Source: Sulfuricystis sp964478415 (lineage in GTDB: Bacteria; Pseudomonadota; Gammaproteobacteria; Burkholderiales; Rhodocyclaceae). Taken from it: a DNA stretch of 51,021 nt. Location: assembly GCA_964478415.1 (NCBI GenBank), contig CAYZII010000007.1, positions 1-51,021 of the forward strand, in the 5' to 3' direction. Numbering within the stretch: the stretch's first letter is position 1; every line of letters starts with the position of its first letter. Under the pieces are notes generated by a model, which worked only from the letters and a program-made list of their open reading frames with translations, had not been told where the DNA came from and did no database searches. The translations under genes were made by a program, and so were the position numbers. Positions 7,250 to 15,622 of this stretch are shown in pieces.

Positions 7250-8587
7250 TTACAACCGCCACAGTTTAAAGCCGGCCTTGGTGATGCGCACCGGATCATA
7301 GGCCGACTTGACATCGACGAACACGCCGCCGGGTTTGAGCTTGCCGGTCAACCGCTTCAGCGGCATGGCCTGATAGGCCTTGTGCGCGACGGCGGCGACG
7401 ATCGCATCGGCACTTTCAGGCAGCGCAGGCCAAGGCACCAATTCGATGCCGTATTCATGCAGCGCCTCCTCCGCATTACCCAATGGATCATGCACACTGA
7501 CCTTACAACCGAAAGATTGCAATTCCTTGACCAAATCCGCAACTTTCGAATTGCGCAGGTCCGGGCAATTCTCCTTGAAGGTGAGGCCGAGCACGATCAC
7601 CTGGGCCCCTTTGACGGAACAGCCATTGTTGATCATCAGTTTCACCGTCTGCTGGGCAACCCAGGTTGCCATGCCGTCATTGATGCGCCGGCCAGCGAGG
7701 ATCACTTCGGGGTGATAGCCGAGCATCTCGGCCTTGTGCGTCAGATAGTAAGGATCGACACCGATGCAGTGACCGCCGACCAGGCCAGGGCGGAAAGGCA
7801 GGAAATTCCATTTGGTGCCGGCTGCCTGCAGCACCTCCAGGGTATCGATGCCGAGGCGATGGAAGATGACGGCCAGTTCGTTCATCAACGCGATGTTGAG
7901 ATCGCGCTGCGTATTCTCGATGACCTTCGCGGCTTCGGCAACCTTGATGCTGCTGGCTTTGTGCACACCAGCGGTGATCACCGAGGCATACATGCGCGCG
8001 ACGAAACGTGCCGTTTTCTCGTCATCGCCGGATACGACCTTGACGATCCTGGTGATCGTGCGTTCCTTGTCGCCGGGGTTGACACGCTCGGGCGAATAGC
8101 CGACATGGAAATCCCTCTTCCACTTCATGCCGGAATGTTTTTCCAGCAGCGGGATGCACACCTCTTCGGTCGCGCCGGGATAGACCGTCGATTCATAAAC
8201 GACCACTGCACCCTTCTTCATCTGCTGGCCGACCGTCGTCGACGCGCCGACCAGTGGCGAGAAATCCGGAATATGCGCCTGATCGACGGGTGTGGGCACG
8301 GCAACGACGATGAAATCGGCTTCGCGCAATGCCGCAGGATCGGTAGTGACTGTCAGCAGCTTTGCCGCCCGCAGATCTTCACTGCTGACCTCGCCGGTCG
8401 GATCGACGAACTTTTTGTAACTGGCCACCTTGGCGGCAGAAAGATCGTAGCCGATGGTGCGATATTTCTTGCCGAATTCGACCGCCAAAGGCAACCCGAC
8501 GTAGCCCAGACCAACGACGGCGACGACGCTATCGGCCACTGATGATTTCGTCATCGTAGCCTGGCTGCATACACGCCGCTTACTCAT
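7250..8587 (-). CDS. tviB: Nucleotide sugar dehydrogenase, TviB/WbpO type
   Basis: A UDP-N-acetylglucosamine/galactosamine 6-dehydrogenase. It shows VVGLGYVGLPLAVEFGK, ESTVYPGATEE and GYSPERVNPGD; the catalytic cysteine lies in GLVGGHCIGVDPYYL, and the C-terminal lid has GLTFKENCPDLRNSKV. It oxidises the C6 of UDP-HexNAc to the uronic acid. The ATG at 8587 overlaps the galE stop by 8 bp; the alternative ATG at 8554 fits the family length (about 425) better, and neither has a strong ribosome site. Confidence 0.9.
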   Translation of the reverse strand: MSKRRVCSQATMTKSSVADSVVAVVGLGYVGLPLAVEFGKKYRTIGYDLSAAKVASYKKFVDPTGEVSSEDLRAAKLLTVTTDPAALREADFIVVAVPTPVDQAHIPDFSPLVGASTTVGQQMKKGAVVVYESTVYPGATEEVCIPLLEKHSGMKWKRDFHVGYSPERVNPGDKERTITRIVKVVSGDDEKTARFVARMYASVITAGVHKASSIKVAEAAKVIENTQRDLNIALMNELAVIFHRLGIDTLEVLQAAGTKWNFLPFRPGLVGGHCIGVDPYYLTHKAEMLGYHPEVILAGRRINDGMATWVAQQTVKLMINNGCSVKGAQVIVLGLTFKENCPDLRNSKVADLVKELQSFGCKVSVHDPLGNAEEALHEYGIELVPWPALPESADAIVAAVAHKAYQAMPLKRLTGKLKPGGVFVDVKSAYDPVRITKAGFKLWRL

Positions 8588-9617
8588 CTATGTTTGCTCT
8601 CAACGTGTCCTCAGAATAACCCTGCGGATTCTGGCTCTGCCAGCGCCAGGCATCGGCGCACATCGCGGCGAGATCCTTTTCCGCACGCCAGCCCAGTAGG
8701 CGTTGTGCCAGACTGGGATCGGCATAGCATTGCGCGACGTCACCGGGACGCCGTGCGGAGATGCGATAAGGGATCTTCCGGCCACTGGCCGTTTCGAAGG
8801 CTCTGATCATCTCCAGCACCGAATAACCCTTGCCCGTGCCGAGATTGACGGTGATCAGACCACCGTGGCGTTCCAGCGCCTCCAGCGCAGCGAGATGACC
8901 TTTGGCGAGATCGACGACGTGGATGTAGTCGCGTACGCCGGTGCCATCCGGCGTCGGATAGTCGTTGCCGAACACGGAAAGACACTCGAGCCGGCCGACG
9001 GCGACCTGCGCGATGTAGGGCAGCAGGTTGTTCGGTATGCCGTTCGGGTCTTCGCCGATGCGCCCGGAAGGGTGCGCGCCGACCGGGTTGAAGTAACGCA
9101 GCAATGCGATTCTCCACTCCGGATCGGCGCGGAAGACATCGCGCAGGATGTCTTCGATCATCAGTTTCGAGCGGCCATATGGGTTGGTCGCCGATAGCGG
9201 TGCATCCTCGCGGATCGGCACGCTGTGCGGATCGCCATAGACGGTGGCCGATGAAGAGAAGACGAGGGTTTTTATCCCCATCTCGGCCATCGTCTCGAAA
9301 AGGACGATGCTGCCCGTCACATTGTTGTCGTAGTAACGCAAGGGCTGGGCGACCGACTCGCCGACCGCCTTAAGTCCGGCGAAATGGATCACCGCATCGC
9401 AACCGGGCAGCACTGCGCGCAGCGCAGCACGGTCACGGATGTCGGCGCGGATGAACTCGGGGCGTCTGCCGGCGATTTCGGCAATGCGTTCGAGCACGGC
9501 CGGCTTGCTGTTGGAAAGATTGTCGAGGATTCTGACCGTGTGGCCGGCCTCGAGGAGTTCCACGCAGCTATGGCTGCCGATGTACCCCAGTCCTCCCGTG
9601 ACGAGGCAGTGCGCCAT
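8580..9617 (-). CDS. galE: UDP-glucose 4-epimerase
   Basis: A 345-residue GalE with the NAD motif VTGGLGYIGSH, HFAGLKAVGES, the catalytic serine in SSSATVYGDP and YxxxK in YGRSK, plus RYFNPVGAHPSG and GTGVRDYIHVVDLA, both family signatures. It interconverts UDP-glucose and UDP-galactose. Its ATG follows the response regulator stop with no gap (TGAATG), so a sensor/regulator pair and sugar-nucleotide genes appear to share a transcript. Confidence 0.96.
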   Translation of the reverse strand: MAHCLVTGGLGYIGSHSCVELLEAGHTVRILDNLSNSKPAVLERIAEIAGRRPEFIRADIRDRAALRAVLPGCDAVIHFAGLKAVGESVAQPLRYYDNNVTGSIVLFETMAEMGIKTLVFSSSATVYGDPHSVPIREDAPLSATNPYGRSKLMIEDILRDVFRADPEWRIALLRYFNPVGAHPSGRIGEDPNGIPNNLLPYIAQVAVGRLECLSVFGNDYPTPDGTGVRDYIHVVDLAKGHLAALEALERHGGLITVNLGTGKGYSVLEMIRAFETASGRKIPYRISARRPGDVAQCYADPSLAQRLLGWRAEKDLAAMCADAWRWQSQNPQGYSEDTLRANIDE

Positions 9618-10301
9618 TCAGCGTCCTTTTCCTTGGCTGACCACCTTGCGTTCGACGGCGAACACCGCCGCCTCGACGCGCGAGGTGAGATTGAGTTTGG
9701 CGAGGATGTGGCGCACGTGCAGTTTGACGGTATCGTGGCTGATATCGAGGGCGCGGCCGATGGCCTTGTTCGACAGGCCCTGGGCGAGATACTCGAGAAT
9801 CTCCCGCTCGCGTGCTGTGAGCTGCTGGAGAGGATCGTCTTTTGGCGGCTGCAAGCCGCCGTGCAACAGGTTCACCAGCTTGAGGGTCATCGCCGGTGCC
9901 ACCACGGTTTCGCCACGCATCGCGCGCTGCACCGCATCGACGACGTCGTCCGGCTCCATGTCCTTGAGCAGATAACCCTGCGCACCCGCGGCCATTGCGC
10001 TGGCGAGGTCTTCCTGATCATCGCTGACGGTGAGCACGAGCATCGGACCGCTCCAGCCGCGCGCCCGGATCTGGCGCAACAGGGCCAAACCGCCATGCGG
10101 CGGCATGTTCAGATCAGTGATGACGACATCGAAGGGTTCGCGCTCGAGCAGTTGTAGCGCTTCGTCACCATTGCCGGCGATACCCGCAATATGGATCGGG
10201 CCGCGTTTCTCGAGCAGTTCGGCCAACCCCTTGCGGAACAGGGTATGGTCGTCGGCAAGCAACACTCGGATGCGTGCCTCGGGCGGCGGAATGTCGCTCA
10301 T
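9618..10301 (-). CDS. LuxR/NarL-family response regulator
   Basis: A 227-residue regulator. The receiver domain has the acidic pocket LADDH, phosphoacceptor Asp in VVITDLNMPPHGG (about residue 60) and the conserved Lys in LLKDMEP. After a linker comes a LuxR-type helix-turn-helix, LTAREREILEYLAQGLSNKA, with SHDTVKLHVRHILAKL. It is the partner of the histidine kinase whose stop overlaps its start (ATGA). The NarL-like make-up suggests redox or nitrate-type control, possibly of the downstream polysaccharide genes; targets are not shown by the sequence. Confidence 0.92.
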   Translation of the reverse strand: MSDIPPPEARIRVLLADDHTLFRKGLAELLEKRGPIHIAGIAGNGDEALQLLEREPFDVVITDLNMPPHGGLALLRQIRARGWSGPMLVLTVSDDQEDLASAMAAGAQGYLLKDMEPDDVVDAVQRAMRGETVVAPAMTLKLVNLLHGGLQPPKDDPLQQLTAREREILEYLAQGLSNKAIGRALDISHDTVKLHVRHILAKLNLTSRVEAAVFAVERKVVSQGKGR

Positions 10302-11536
10302 GGAACAAGCTTGATGTTGTTCGGACCAATGGCTGGAAAAGTCAGCCGCACGCGGAATCCTCCCTCCGGCAAATTGGCAACTTCGACTCTCCCGCCGATC
10401 AGTCGCGCGCGCTCGCGCATGATCGACAGGCCGAAATGGTCACGCAGCTGGGGCATTTCGCCAGCAGGATCAGCGCGAGGCGTGAAGTTTGGATTGCCAC
10501 GGCCGTTGTCTTCGATCGTCACCACATAGTAATCGCCGGCACCTTCGAGGGTCAGGCGCGCGCGCGTGGCACCGGAATGGCGGCTGACGTTCGCCAATGC
10601 TTCCTGGACGATGAAGAACACCTGCGCCTCCTGATCGACCGACAGGCGCAGGTCGGCGACGCGATTACAATATTCGAGTTCGATGCCGGTCCTGTCCTGA
10701 TAATTCTTGGCGATTCCCGCCAGCGCCTGTTGCAGACCCATCGGATCCATGCGGCTGCGGAATTGCACCAGGAGTTCGCGCAATTGCCGGTAGGCCTCAT
10801 CGACCGCCTGACTGACATCACTGGCATATTTCCCGGCCAGCTCATTGTTGGCGTTAGAGGCATCCGCCAATGCGTCTTGCAACAGTGCGATGCGCACCTT
10901 CATGTAAGCGAGCGTCTGCGCCAAGGAGTCATGCACTTCGGCCGCCATCATCTGGCGCTCGTTCATCAGCTTGATGCGCAAGTTCTCGCGTTTTAAGTGA
11001 GCATTTTCGAGCGCCATGCCGAGATGCTCGCCGATCGAACGGAACAGTAGCGCCACCTCTTCAGGCAACTCGAAGCGCTCGGGCAGGAACAGGTTATAGG
11101 TGCCCTGCAAACGCCCACCATGCTGTAACGGCACGACGACCATCGCCTGGCATTCGTTGCCGAAATAGGGATGCTGGGTGCGCATCGCGCACGGGTGCAA
11201 GTCGATTTCATAGCGCGAATGCTCGTCGAGCAGGGCGCCGCCGCAATGCCCACAATCGATCGGTACGAGGCGTTCGCGCTCGACGACCTCCCGCGGCAGG
11301 CCACGCGCCGCGACCAGACGCAAATGCTTGCCATCGGTGGTCACGACGCGCACTGCACCGGCGCTCGCCTTGGCAAGGCGCAGCATCGTGCCCAAGAAGC
11401 GGCCGAGCAGTTCCTCGACGTCGTCCTCGTCCGCGAGGTTCGCCGACACCTGGGCAAAGATGTCGAGCACCTGCAGGCGGGTCTGTTCGTCGGCCTCGAC
11501 TTCCGGCAGCTCGTTCGGATATTCAGGAGCGTTCAT
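10298..11536 (-). CDS. Soluble GAF-domain sensor histidine kinase (NarX/NreB-like) with four clustered cysteines
   Basis: A 412-residue kinase without transmembrane segments. Residues 20-180 form a GAF-like domain, 185-260 the HisKA_3 dimerisation domain with phosphorylated H202 (AAEVHDSLAQT), and 300-402 the HATPase_c domain (N-box QEALANVSRHSGA, DNGRG, HFGLSIMRERA). The GAF part has Cys95, Cys98, Cys116 and Cys129 (CGHC, HPC, NEC), a layout able to hold a metal or Fe-S cluster. The lack of a membrane anchor indicates that it senses a cytoplasmic signal. Forms a pair with the overlapping response regulator gene. Confidence 0.9.
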   Translation of the reverse strand: MNAPEYPNELPEVEADEQTRLQVLDIFAQVSANLADEDDVEELLGRFLGTMLRLAKASAGAVRVVTTDGKHLRLVAARGLPREVVERERLVPIDCGHCGGALLDEHSRYEIDLHPCAMRTQHPYFGNECQAMVVVPLQHGGRLQGTYNLFLPERFELPEEVALLFRSIGEHLGMALENAHLKRENLRIKLMNERQMMAAEVHDSLAQTLAYMKVRIALLQDALADASNANNELAGKYASDVSQAVDEAYRQLRELLVQFRSRMDPMGLQQALAGIAKNYQDRTGIELEYCNRVADLRLSVDQEAQVFFIVQEALANVSRHSGATRARLTLEGAGDYYVVTIEDNGRGNPNFTPRADPAGEMPQLRDHFGLSIMRERARLIGGRVEVANLPEGGFRVRLTFPAIGPNNIKLVP

Positions 11537-11573
11537 CGTGATTCATTTTAATGGCAAACATCGCCGCCGAATT

Positions 11574-11600
11574 TCGCAACGGCTGAAAGCCGTCGCTCCC
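11574..11600. repeat. Single REP-like element
   Basis: TCGCAACGGCTGAAAGCC followed by GTCGCTCCC resembles the 7.2-kb repeat cluster in design (TCG, a GGCTGAAAGCC dyad, then a GCTCC tail). It lies in the gap between the Nudix gene and the histidine kinase gene and touches the end of the former. Confidence 0.35.
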
Positions 11601-11601
11601 G

Positions 11602-12165
11602 CTAGCGCGGTAAAGGCCATGCACCGTTGAGGGTTTTCTCGGCCCACAATAGCGCCGCAATCGTCTTCGCATCGGTGATCTCACCATCGCGCACCGCGAG
11701 CAGTGCATCGGAAAGGGAGAGCTCGCAGATGTCGAGGATCTCCCCATCATCGAGCGCCGCGCCGACGAAGGTCAGCCCCTCGGCCCAGAAGATTTCGATC
11801 CGTTCGTCGGCATAGCCGATGCAAGGGTGCAATGTGGCCAGATGCCGCCAGGTCTTGGCCTTGTAACCGGTTTCTTCGCGCAGTTCGCGGCGCGCCGTAT
11901 CGAGGATGTGCTCGCCCGGATCGATCTTGCCGGCGGGAATTTCCAGGAACACGCGGCGCAGCGGATAGCGATACTGGCGCTCGAACAGCAGCTTGCCATT
12001 GTCGAGCACGGCGATGATGGCCACCGCGCCGGGATGGCGGATGTATTCACGCCATGAGGTCTCACCGTCCGGGAGTCGCACTTGATCTGAATAAACCTTC
12101 AGGAGCTTGCCGGCAAACACTTGCTCGCTTAGCAAGGTCTCCTCGATGAAATCCTTTTCGTCCAT
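11602..12165 (-). CDS. Nudix hydrolase, ADP-ribose pyrophosphatase type
   Basis: A 187-residue protein with a perfect Nudix box, G-x5-E-x7-REL-x-EE-x-G (GKIDPGE ... RRELREETGY), and a preceding FLEIPAGKI typical of ADP-ribose pyrophosphatases (NudF). It would split ADP-ribose or a similar nucleotide sugar into AMP and sugar phosphate. It stands alone between the kinase pair and a divergent unknown gene. Substrate specificity is inferred from family resemblance. Confidence 0.85.
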   Translation of the reverse strand: MDEKDFIEETLLSEQVFAGKLLKVYSDQVRLPDGETSWREYIRHPGAVAIIAVLDNGKLLFERQYRYPLRRVFLEIPAGKIDPGEHILDTARRELREETGYKAKTWRHLATLHPCIGYADERIEIFWAEGLTFVGAALDDGEILDICELSLSDALLAVRDGEITDAKTIAALLWAEKTLNGAWPLPR

Positions 12166-12190
12166 ACTTTCAATAGGGATTTGATTTTTC

Positions 12191-12222
12191 TTGAACTTTA
12201 CCAGATCAGCAATATCTTATAA
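12191..12222 (+). promoter_or_regulatory. Putative promoter of the 12.27-kb gene
   Basis: TTGAAC (12191-12196) is a good -35. TATCTT (12213-12218) lies 16 bp later and TTATAA (12217-12222) 20 bp later, either of which may act as -10. The region is distinctly AT-rich for this genome. Confidence 0.4.
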
Positions 12223-12266
12223 GAACATTAAACCACTTTCTGACCCCAACCCCACAGGAGGAAATC

Positions 12267-12719
12267 ATGTCATTCATCCCCAACTTCCCCAGTGATGGCG
12301 TCATCACGGTCAACCGTGTCATCCTGAAGCCGGAATTTTCGGTCGAAGACCTCGAGGAGCGTGTCGCCTTGCTGTGCGAGAACGTCAAGACCTATCACTC
12401 CGACACCGGCTTCATCGGCGGCATGGTCGTGCTCAACAGCGGGCAGGTGTCGAACGAGGGCAGCACCGTCGGCCAGGCCATCAACAGCCCCCTGAAAGAC
12501 CGCGAGGCGCTGATCATCACTTTTTGGCGCTCCTTCGAGGAACACGAGGCCTCGCATCGCTCGGAGACCTTCCAGCCCCTGTTCAAGAACGTGCTCGAAC
12601 TGTGTGAAAATGGTAACGAGGAAATCGCCTATCGCATGTTGTGGTCGGGCAAGGCCTATTCGGCCGAGGAAGCCGCCGAGGCGCGCGCCGCGAAACAGCG
12701 CTACCTGAAAGCCGCCTGA
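12267..12719 (+). CDS. Conserved unknown protein, possibly an ABM-like (dimeric alpha+beta barrel) fold
   Basis: A 150-residue soluble protein, no signal peptide or membrane segment. The middle (ALIITFWRSFEEHEASHRSE, then FKNVLELCENGNEE) is suggestive of antibiotic-biosynthesis-monooxygenase-like domains, in which a strand ending in W is followed by a helix containing H. The C-terminus is an Ala/Glu-rich helix. The ribosome site AGGAGGAAATC is very strong and a promoter and a perfect terminator flank the gene, so it looks monocistronic and well expressed. Function unknown; the fold assignment is tentative. Confidence 0.7.
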   Translation: MSFIPNFPSDGVITVNRVILKPEFSVEDLEERVALLCENVKTYHSDTGFIGGMVVLNSGQVSNEGSTVGQAINSPLKDREALIITFWRSFEEHEASHRSETFQPLFKNVLELCENGNEEIAYRMLWSGKAYSAEEAAEARAAKQRYLKAA

Positions 12720-12744
12720 CATCAGGCAATCCCGATCGCCGTCT

Positions 12745-12770
12745 CAGATTCTGCGCTGGCGGGACGGCAC
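12745..12770 (-). repeat. Dispersed 26-nt motif, copy 1
   Basis: Read on the minus strand: GTGCCGTCCCGCC then AGCGCAGAATCTG. It matches the consensus except for three bases near the 3' end. It lies between two convergent genes, just before a terminator hairpin. Confidence 0.6.
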
Positions 12771-12774
12771 GAAA

Positions 12775-12796
12775 AAGGGCTGCCAGCGCAGCCCTT
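12775..12796. terminator. Bidirectional rho-independent terminator
   Basis: A perfect 9-bp stem, AAGGGCTGC / GCAGCCCTT, with a 4-base loop, sits between the unknown gene (+) and the thiolase gene (-). An A-run precedes it (T-run for the minus strand) and CGTTTCG follows on the plus strand. Confidence 0.8.
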
Positions 12797-12823
12797 CGTT
12801 TCGACTGGCGTCGAGGCGCCGGC

Positions 12824-14008
12824 TCACACCCTTTCCCAGATCGTCGTGATACCCTGACCACCGCCGATGCACATCGTCGCCATCCCATAGCGGCCATTGA
12901 TGCGCATCAGCTCATGCAGCAGCTTGGTGACGATCACCGCGCCGGTGGCACCGACCGGATGACCGAGCGCGATCGCGCCGCCATTCGGGTTGGTTTTCGC
13001 CGGATCGAGGCCAAGCCCACGTGCGACGGTGATCGACTGCACGGCAAACGCCTCGTTCGATTCGATCACATCGATTTGATCCAGTGTGAGCCCCGCCCTC
13101 TGGAGGGCGATTTTCGATGAGGGAATCGGCCCCTCGCCCATCACGTCGTTCGGCACCCCGGCGATGGCATAGGCGACCAGTCGCGCGATCGGCTTGTAGC
13201 CACCGGCAGCGGCTTTTGCGGCGTCGGCGAGAAGCAGGAAAGCGGCTGCGTCGTTGATGCCGGACGCATTGCCGGCGGTCACCGTGCCGTCCTTCTTGAA
13301 GGCCGGTTTCATCTTTGCCAGGGTTTCCATCGTCGTGCCGGGACGCGGATGCTCGTCGGTGTCGAACACCACCTCGCCCTTCTTCGTCTTCAAAGTGATC
13401 GGCACGATCTGGCTCTTGAAGCGGCCTTCGGCGATCGCTCTGGCTGCACGCGCCTGAGATTCGACGGCGTAGGCATCTTGTTCCTCGCGTGTAATGCCGT
13501 GTTTGGCAGCCAGATTCTCGGCCGTGATGCCCATGTGTCCAACGCCAAACGGGTCGGTCAGCACCGCCACCATCGCATCGATCGCCTGGGTGTCGCCCAT
13601 CCGCGCACCGGAACGCAGCGCCGGCAACAGATAGGCGCCGCGTGACATCACTTCGACACCGCCGCCGATACCGAACTCGGCATCGCCGAGCAGGATCGCC
13701 TGTGCGACATTGACGATCGCCTGCTGCGCAGAACCGCACAGCCGGTTGACCGCAAAGGCGGTCGAATTCATCGACATCCCGCCCTGGATCGTCGCCACGC
13801 GCGCAACATAGGGGTAGCGCGCTTCGGTCGGGATCGTATTGCCGACTGCGGCAAAAGTAACCTGTTGGGGATCGACGCCGGCGCGTTCGATCGCCGCCTT
13901 GACGATCAGACCACCGAGTTCCGCCGGTTCGATGCCTGCCAACGAACCGCCGAAAGTGCCGACGGCAGAACGCACCGCGCTGAGAACGACCACTTCCTTT
14001 TTCGACAT
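12824..14008 (-). CDS. phaA: Acetyl-CoA C-acetyltransferase (thiolase)
   Basis: A 394-residue thiolase. The start at 14008 (MSKKEVVVLSAVRSAVGTFG) is preceded by GGAG. The nucleophilic cysteine is in NRLCGSAQQAIV (about residue 90). The C-terminal motifs NPNGGAIALGHPVGATGA (His) and CIGGGQGI (second Cys) are complete. It condenses two acetyl-CoA to acetoacetyl-CoA, or the reverse in beta-oxidation. A polyhydroxyalkanoate role is likely in this kind of organism, but no phaB or phaC is nearby, so the symbol is provisional. Confidence 0.92.
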   Translation of the reverse strand: MSKKEVVVLSAVRSAVGTFGGSLAGIEPAELGGLIVKAAIERAGVDPQQVTFAAVGNTIPTEARYPYVARVATIQGGMSMNSTAFAVNRLCGSAQQAIVNVAQAILLGDAEFGIGGGVEVMSRGAYLLPALRSGARMGDTQAIDAMVAVLTDPFGVGHMGITAENLAAKHGITREEQDAYAVESQARAARAIAEGRFKSQIVPITLKTKKGEVVFDTDEHPRPGTTMETLAKMKPAFKKDGTVTAGNASGINDAAAFLLLADAAKAAAGGYKPIARLVAYAIAGVPNDVMGEGPIPSSKIALQRAGLTLDQIDVIESNEAFAVQSITVARGLGLDPAKTNPNGGAIALGHPVGATGAVIVTKLLHELMRINGRYGMATMCIGGGQGITTIWERV

Positions 14009-14043
14009 GATTTCCACTCCGTTTTTTTGGGGTTGAAAAACCG

Positions 14044-14967
14044 CTAGCCCACCCAACTCGCTACCGTCAGCAGAGCCAGCAACAGCAGACACAATACCAG
14101 CGCACGCCAAACGAGCCCGATCGCGCTGGAAAGATGCTCGATGTCCGTCTCGTCACCGAGTCCAAGCCCCGGTCGAGGAAGATTCTCGGCTTTACCCGGC
14201 AACGGTTGCCCCAGCCGGATGCCGAGAGCGCCGGCGGAGCTGGCAAGCAGGATTCCGGCAGCAGCATCGAACCACTGCGCAGCCTGAGTGCGCCAGCAAT
14301 ACACCGCATCTTCGAAGTCACCGACGATCGCGAATGTCGCCGCGGTCATACGTACCGGCACCCAGTCGAGCACCTCCAATGTCCGCCGTGCAAAGGCACC
14401 GAAAGACGCCTGCGCTTCGGGCACGCCGTCAAAGGTTTGCCAGGACTCGGCCATCGTCACTGTCAGACGGTAGAGCAACGCACCCGCCGGCCCGAGCACC
14501 AGAAACCACAACAACGGCGCAAAAACAAAGCGGTACGAGCTCAGAATGCCCTGTTCGATGGCCAGCTGGGCGATCGCACCGGAACCGAGACGTTCGTCTG
14601 TGGAACCCCGCCAGTCGGCGAGCAACCGGCGCGCCCGCTCGATCTCGCCCATGCGCAGGGCGAGCTGGATGTCCGTGAAGTAATGGCTGAACTGGCGGAA
14701 ACCGAGCAGGAAATATAGCACCAGCACATCGAAACCAAACGCGAGCAGGACATGGATGGCATTCAGGACGTAATGCAGGACGAAGACCGCCAACGCGGGC
14801 AGTGCGGCGCCGACGAGCCAGGCAATCGCACCGTGCCGCCACTCGCCACCGTTGAAATGCCGCTCGAGAAAACGCGCATAGGCGGTGAGGGCAGCGCAGA
14901 CCTGGGCGGCAGGCGTGGCCCTGACTTGTTCAAGGACGAGTACGCAAAGAAGGCTGAGCAGCGTCAT
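14044..14967 (-). CDS. CobD/CbiB-family membrane protein
   Basis: A 307-residue protein with about five hydrophobic segments: at the start (LLSLLCVLVLEQV), at 45-95, near 150-165 (FVFAPLLWFLVLGPAGALLY), and at the C-terminus (LVLCLLLLALLTVASWVG). The body (RMGEIERARRLLADWRGS; SSYRFVFAPLLW; DWVPVRMTAATFAI) resembles adenosylcobinamide-phosphate synthase-like proteins that, in betaproteobacteria, sit beside a NudL-type Nudix gene as here. Whether it takes part in cobamide synthesis is doubtful: no other cobalamin genes adjoin it. Confidence 0.75.
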   Translation of the reverse strand: MTLLSLLCVLVLEQVRATPAAQVCAALTAYARFLERHFNGGEWRHGAIAWLVGAALPALAVFVLHYVLNAIHVLLAFGFDVLVLYFLLGFRQFSHYFTDIQLALRMGEIERARRLLADWRGSTDERLGSGAIAQLAIEQGILSSYRFVFAPLLWFLVLGPAGALLYRLTVTMAESWQTFDGVPEAQASFGAFARRTLEVLDWVPVRMTAATFAIVGDFEDAVYCWRTQAAQWFDAAAGILLASSAGALGIRLGQPLPGKAENLPRPGLGLGDETDIEHLSSAIGLVWRALVLCLLLLALLTVASWVG

Positions 14968-15023
14968 GAAGGCGATCGTGACTTGACTTGCGCGAAGATA
15001 ACATACTCGCCTGTCAAACAGCC

Positions 15024-15617
15024 TTACCGAAAACCCAAAGCCTCACGCAGACTAACGAGAATGGCCGCAGTCGCTCCCCAAATGAAATACTCGCGCCAGG
15101 GCACGACCCAGAAGTTGCGCTTGCGGCCCGCGGTGGCGACACTTTCGCGGCGATAGTTCGCTCCATCGAGGAGGAATTCCAGTGGCACCTCGAAAACCTC
15201 CGCGACCTCGAAATCGTCGAGCTTGAGATCCAGCGGCGGGAAAACGAGCCCCACCACCGGTGTGATGCGAAAGCCCGTGACAGTGAAATGTTCCGGCAGC
15301 AGACCAAGGATTTCTACTTGACCGGGATCGAGGCCGATTTCCTCGCGGCTCTCGCGCAGCGCTGCGGCGATGGCATCTCCATCACAAGCTTCGATCCGTC
15401 CGCCCGGAAAGCTCACCTGGCCGGCATGATCGCGCAGGTGGGCGGTACGCTGGGTAAATAGCACCGTGAGACCGCTCTCGCGTACGACGAGCGGCGTCAG
15501 CACGGCGGCGTGGATCGCCGCGGCCTGGAGCTTGGGAACAGCAGGTTCACACGGCCCCGTCTGGCGCCCGGCAAAACGCTGGCGCAGCCAGTCGGCGGAA
15601 AGCGGCGCCCCCGGCAT
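15024..15617 (-). CDS. nudL: CoA pyrophosphatase, Nudix family
   Basis: A protein of about 197 residues with the Nudix motif variant SFPGGRIEACDGDAIAAALR followed by ESREEIGL, and a downstream GFRITPVVGLV, the form seen in NudL/YeaB coenzyme A diphosphohydrolases. It splits CoA or its derivatives into phosphopantetheine and 3',5'-ADP. The ATG at 15617 is used; a TTG at 15626 would overlap the stop of the upstream protease gene (TTGA), so translational coupling is possible. Confidence 0.85.
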   Translation of the reverse strand: MPGAPLSADWLRQRFAGRQTGPCEPAVPKLQAAAIHAAVLTPLVVRESGLTVLFTQRTAHLRDHAGQVSFPGGRIEACDGDAIAAALRESREEIGLDPGQVEILGLLPEHFTVTGFRITPVVGLVFPPLDLKLDDFEVAEVFEVPLEFLLDGANYRRESVATAGRKRNFWVVPWREYFIWGATAAILVSLREALGFR

Positions 15618-15622
15618 CGGTC

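Noticed and set aside
7438..7474. Further copy of the dispersed motif (GATGCCGTATTCATGCAGCGCC)
   Set aside because: It needs an inserted base and lacks the CGANTTTC end; taken as chance within the tviB-like gene.
7382..8542. Long open frame (386 codons) opposite the tviB-like gene
   Set aside because: It mirrors the codon structure of the real gene on the other strand and shows no family motif. The same holds for long frames opposite hppA, dsrL and the acyl-AMP ligase.
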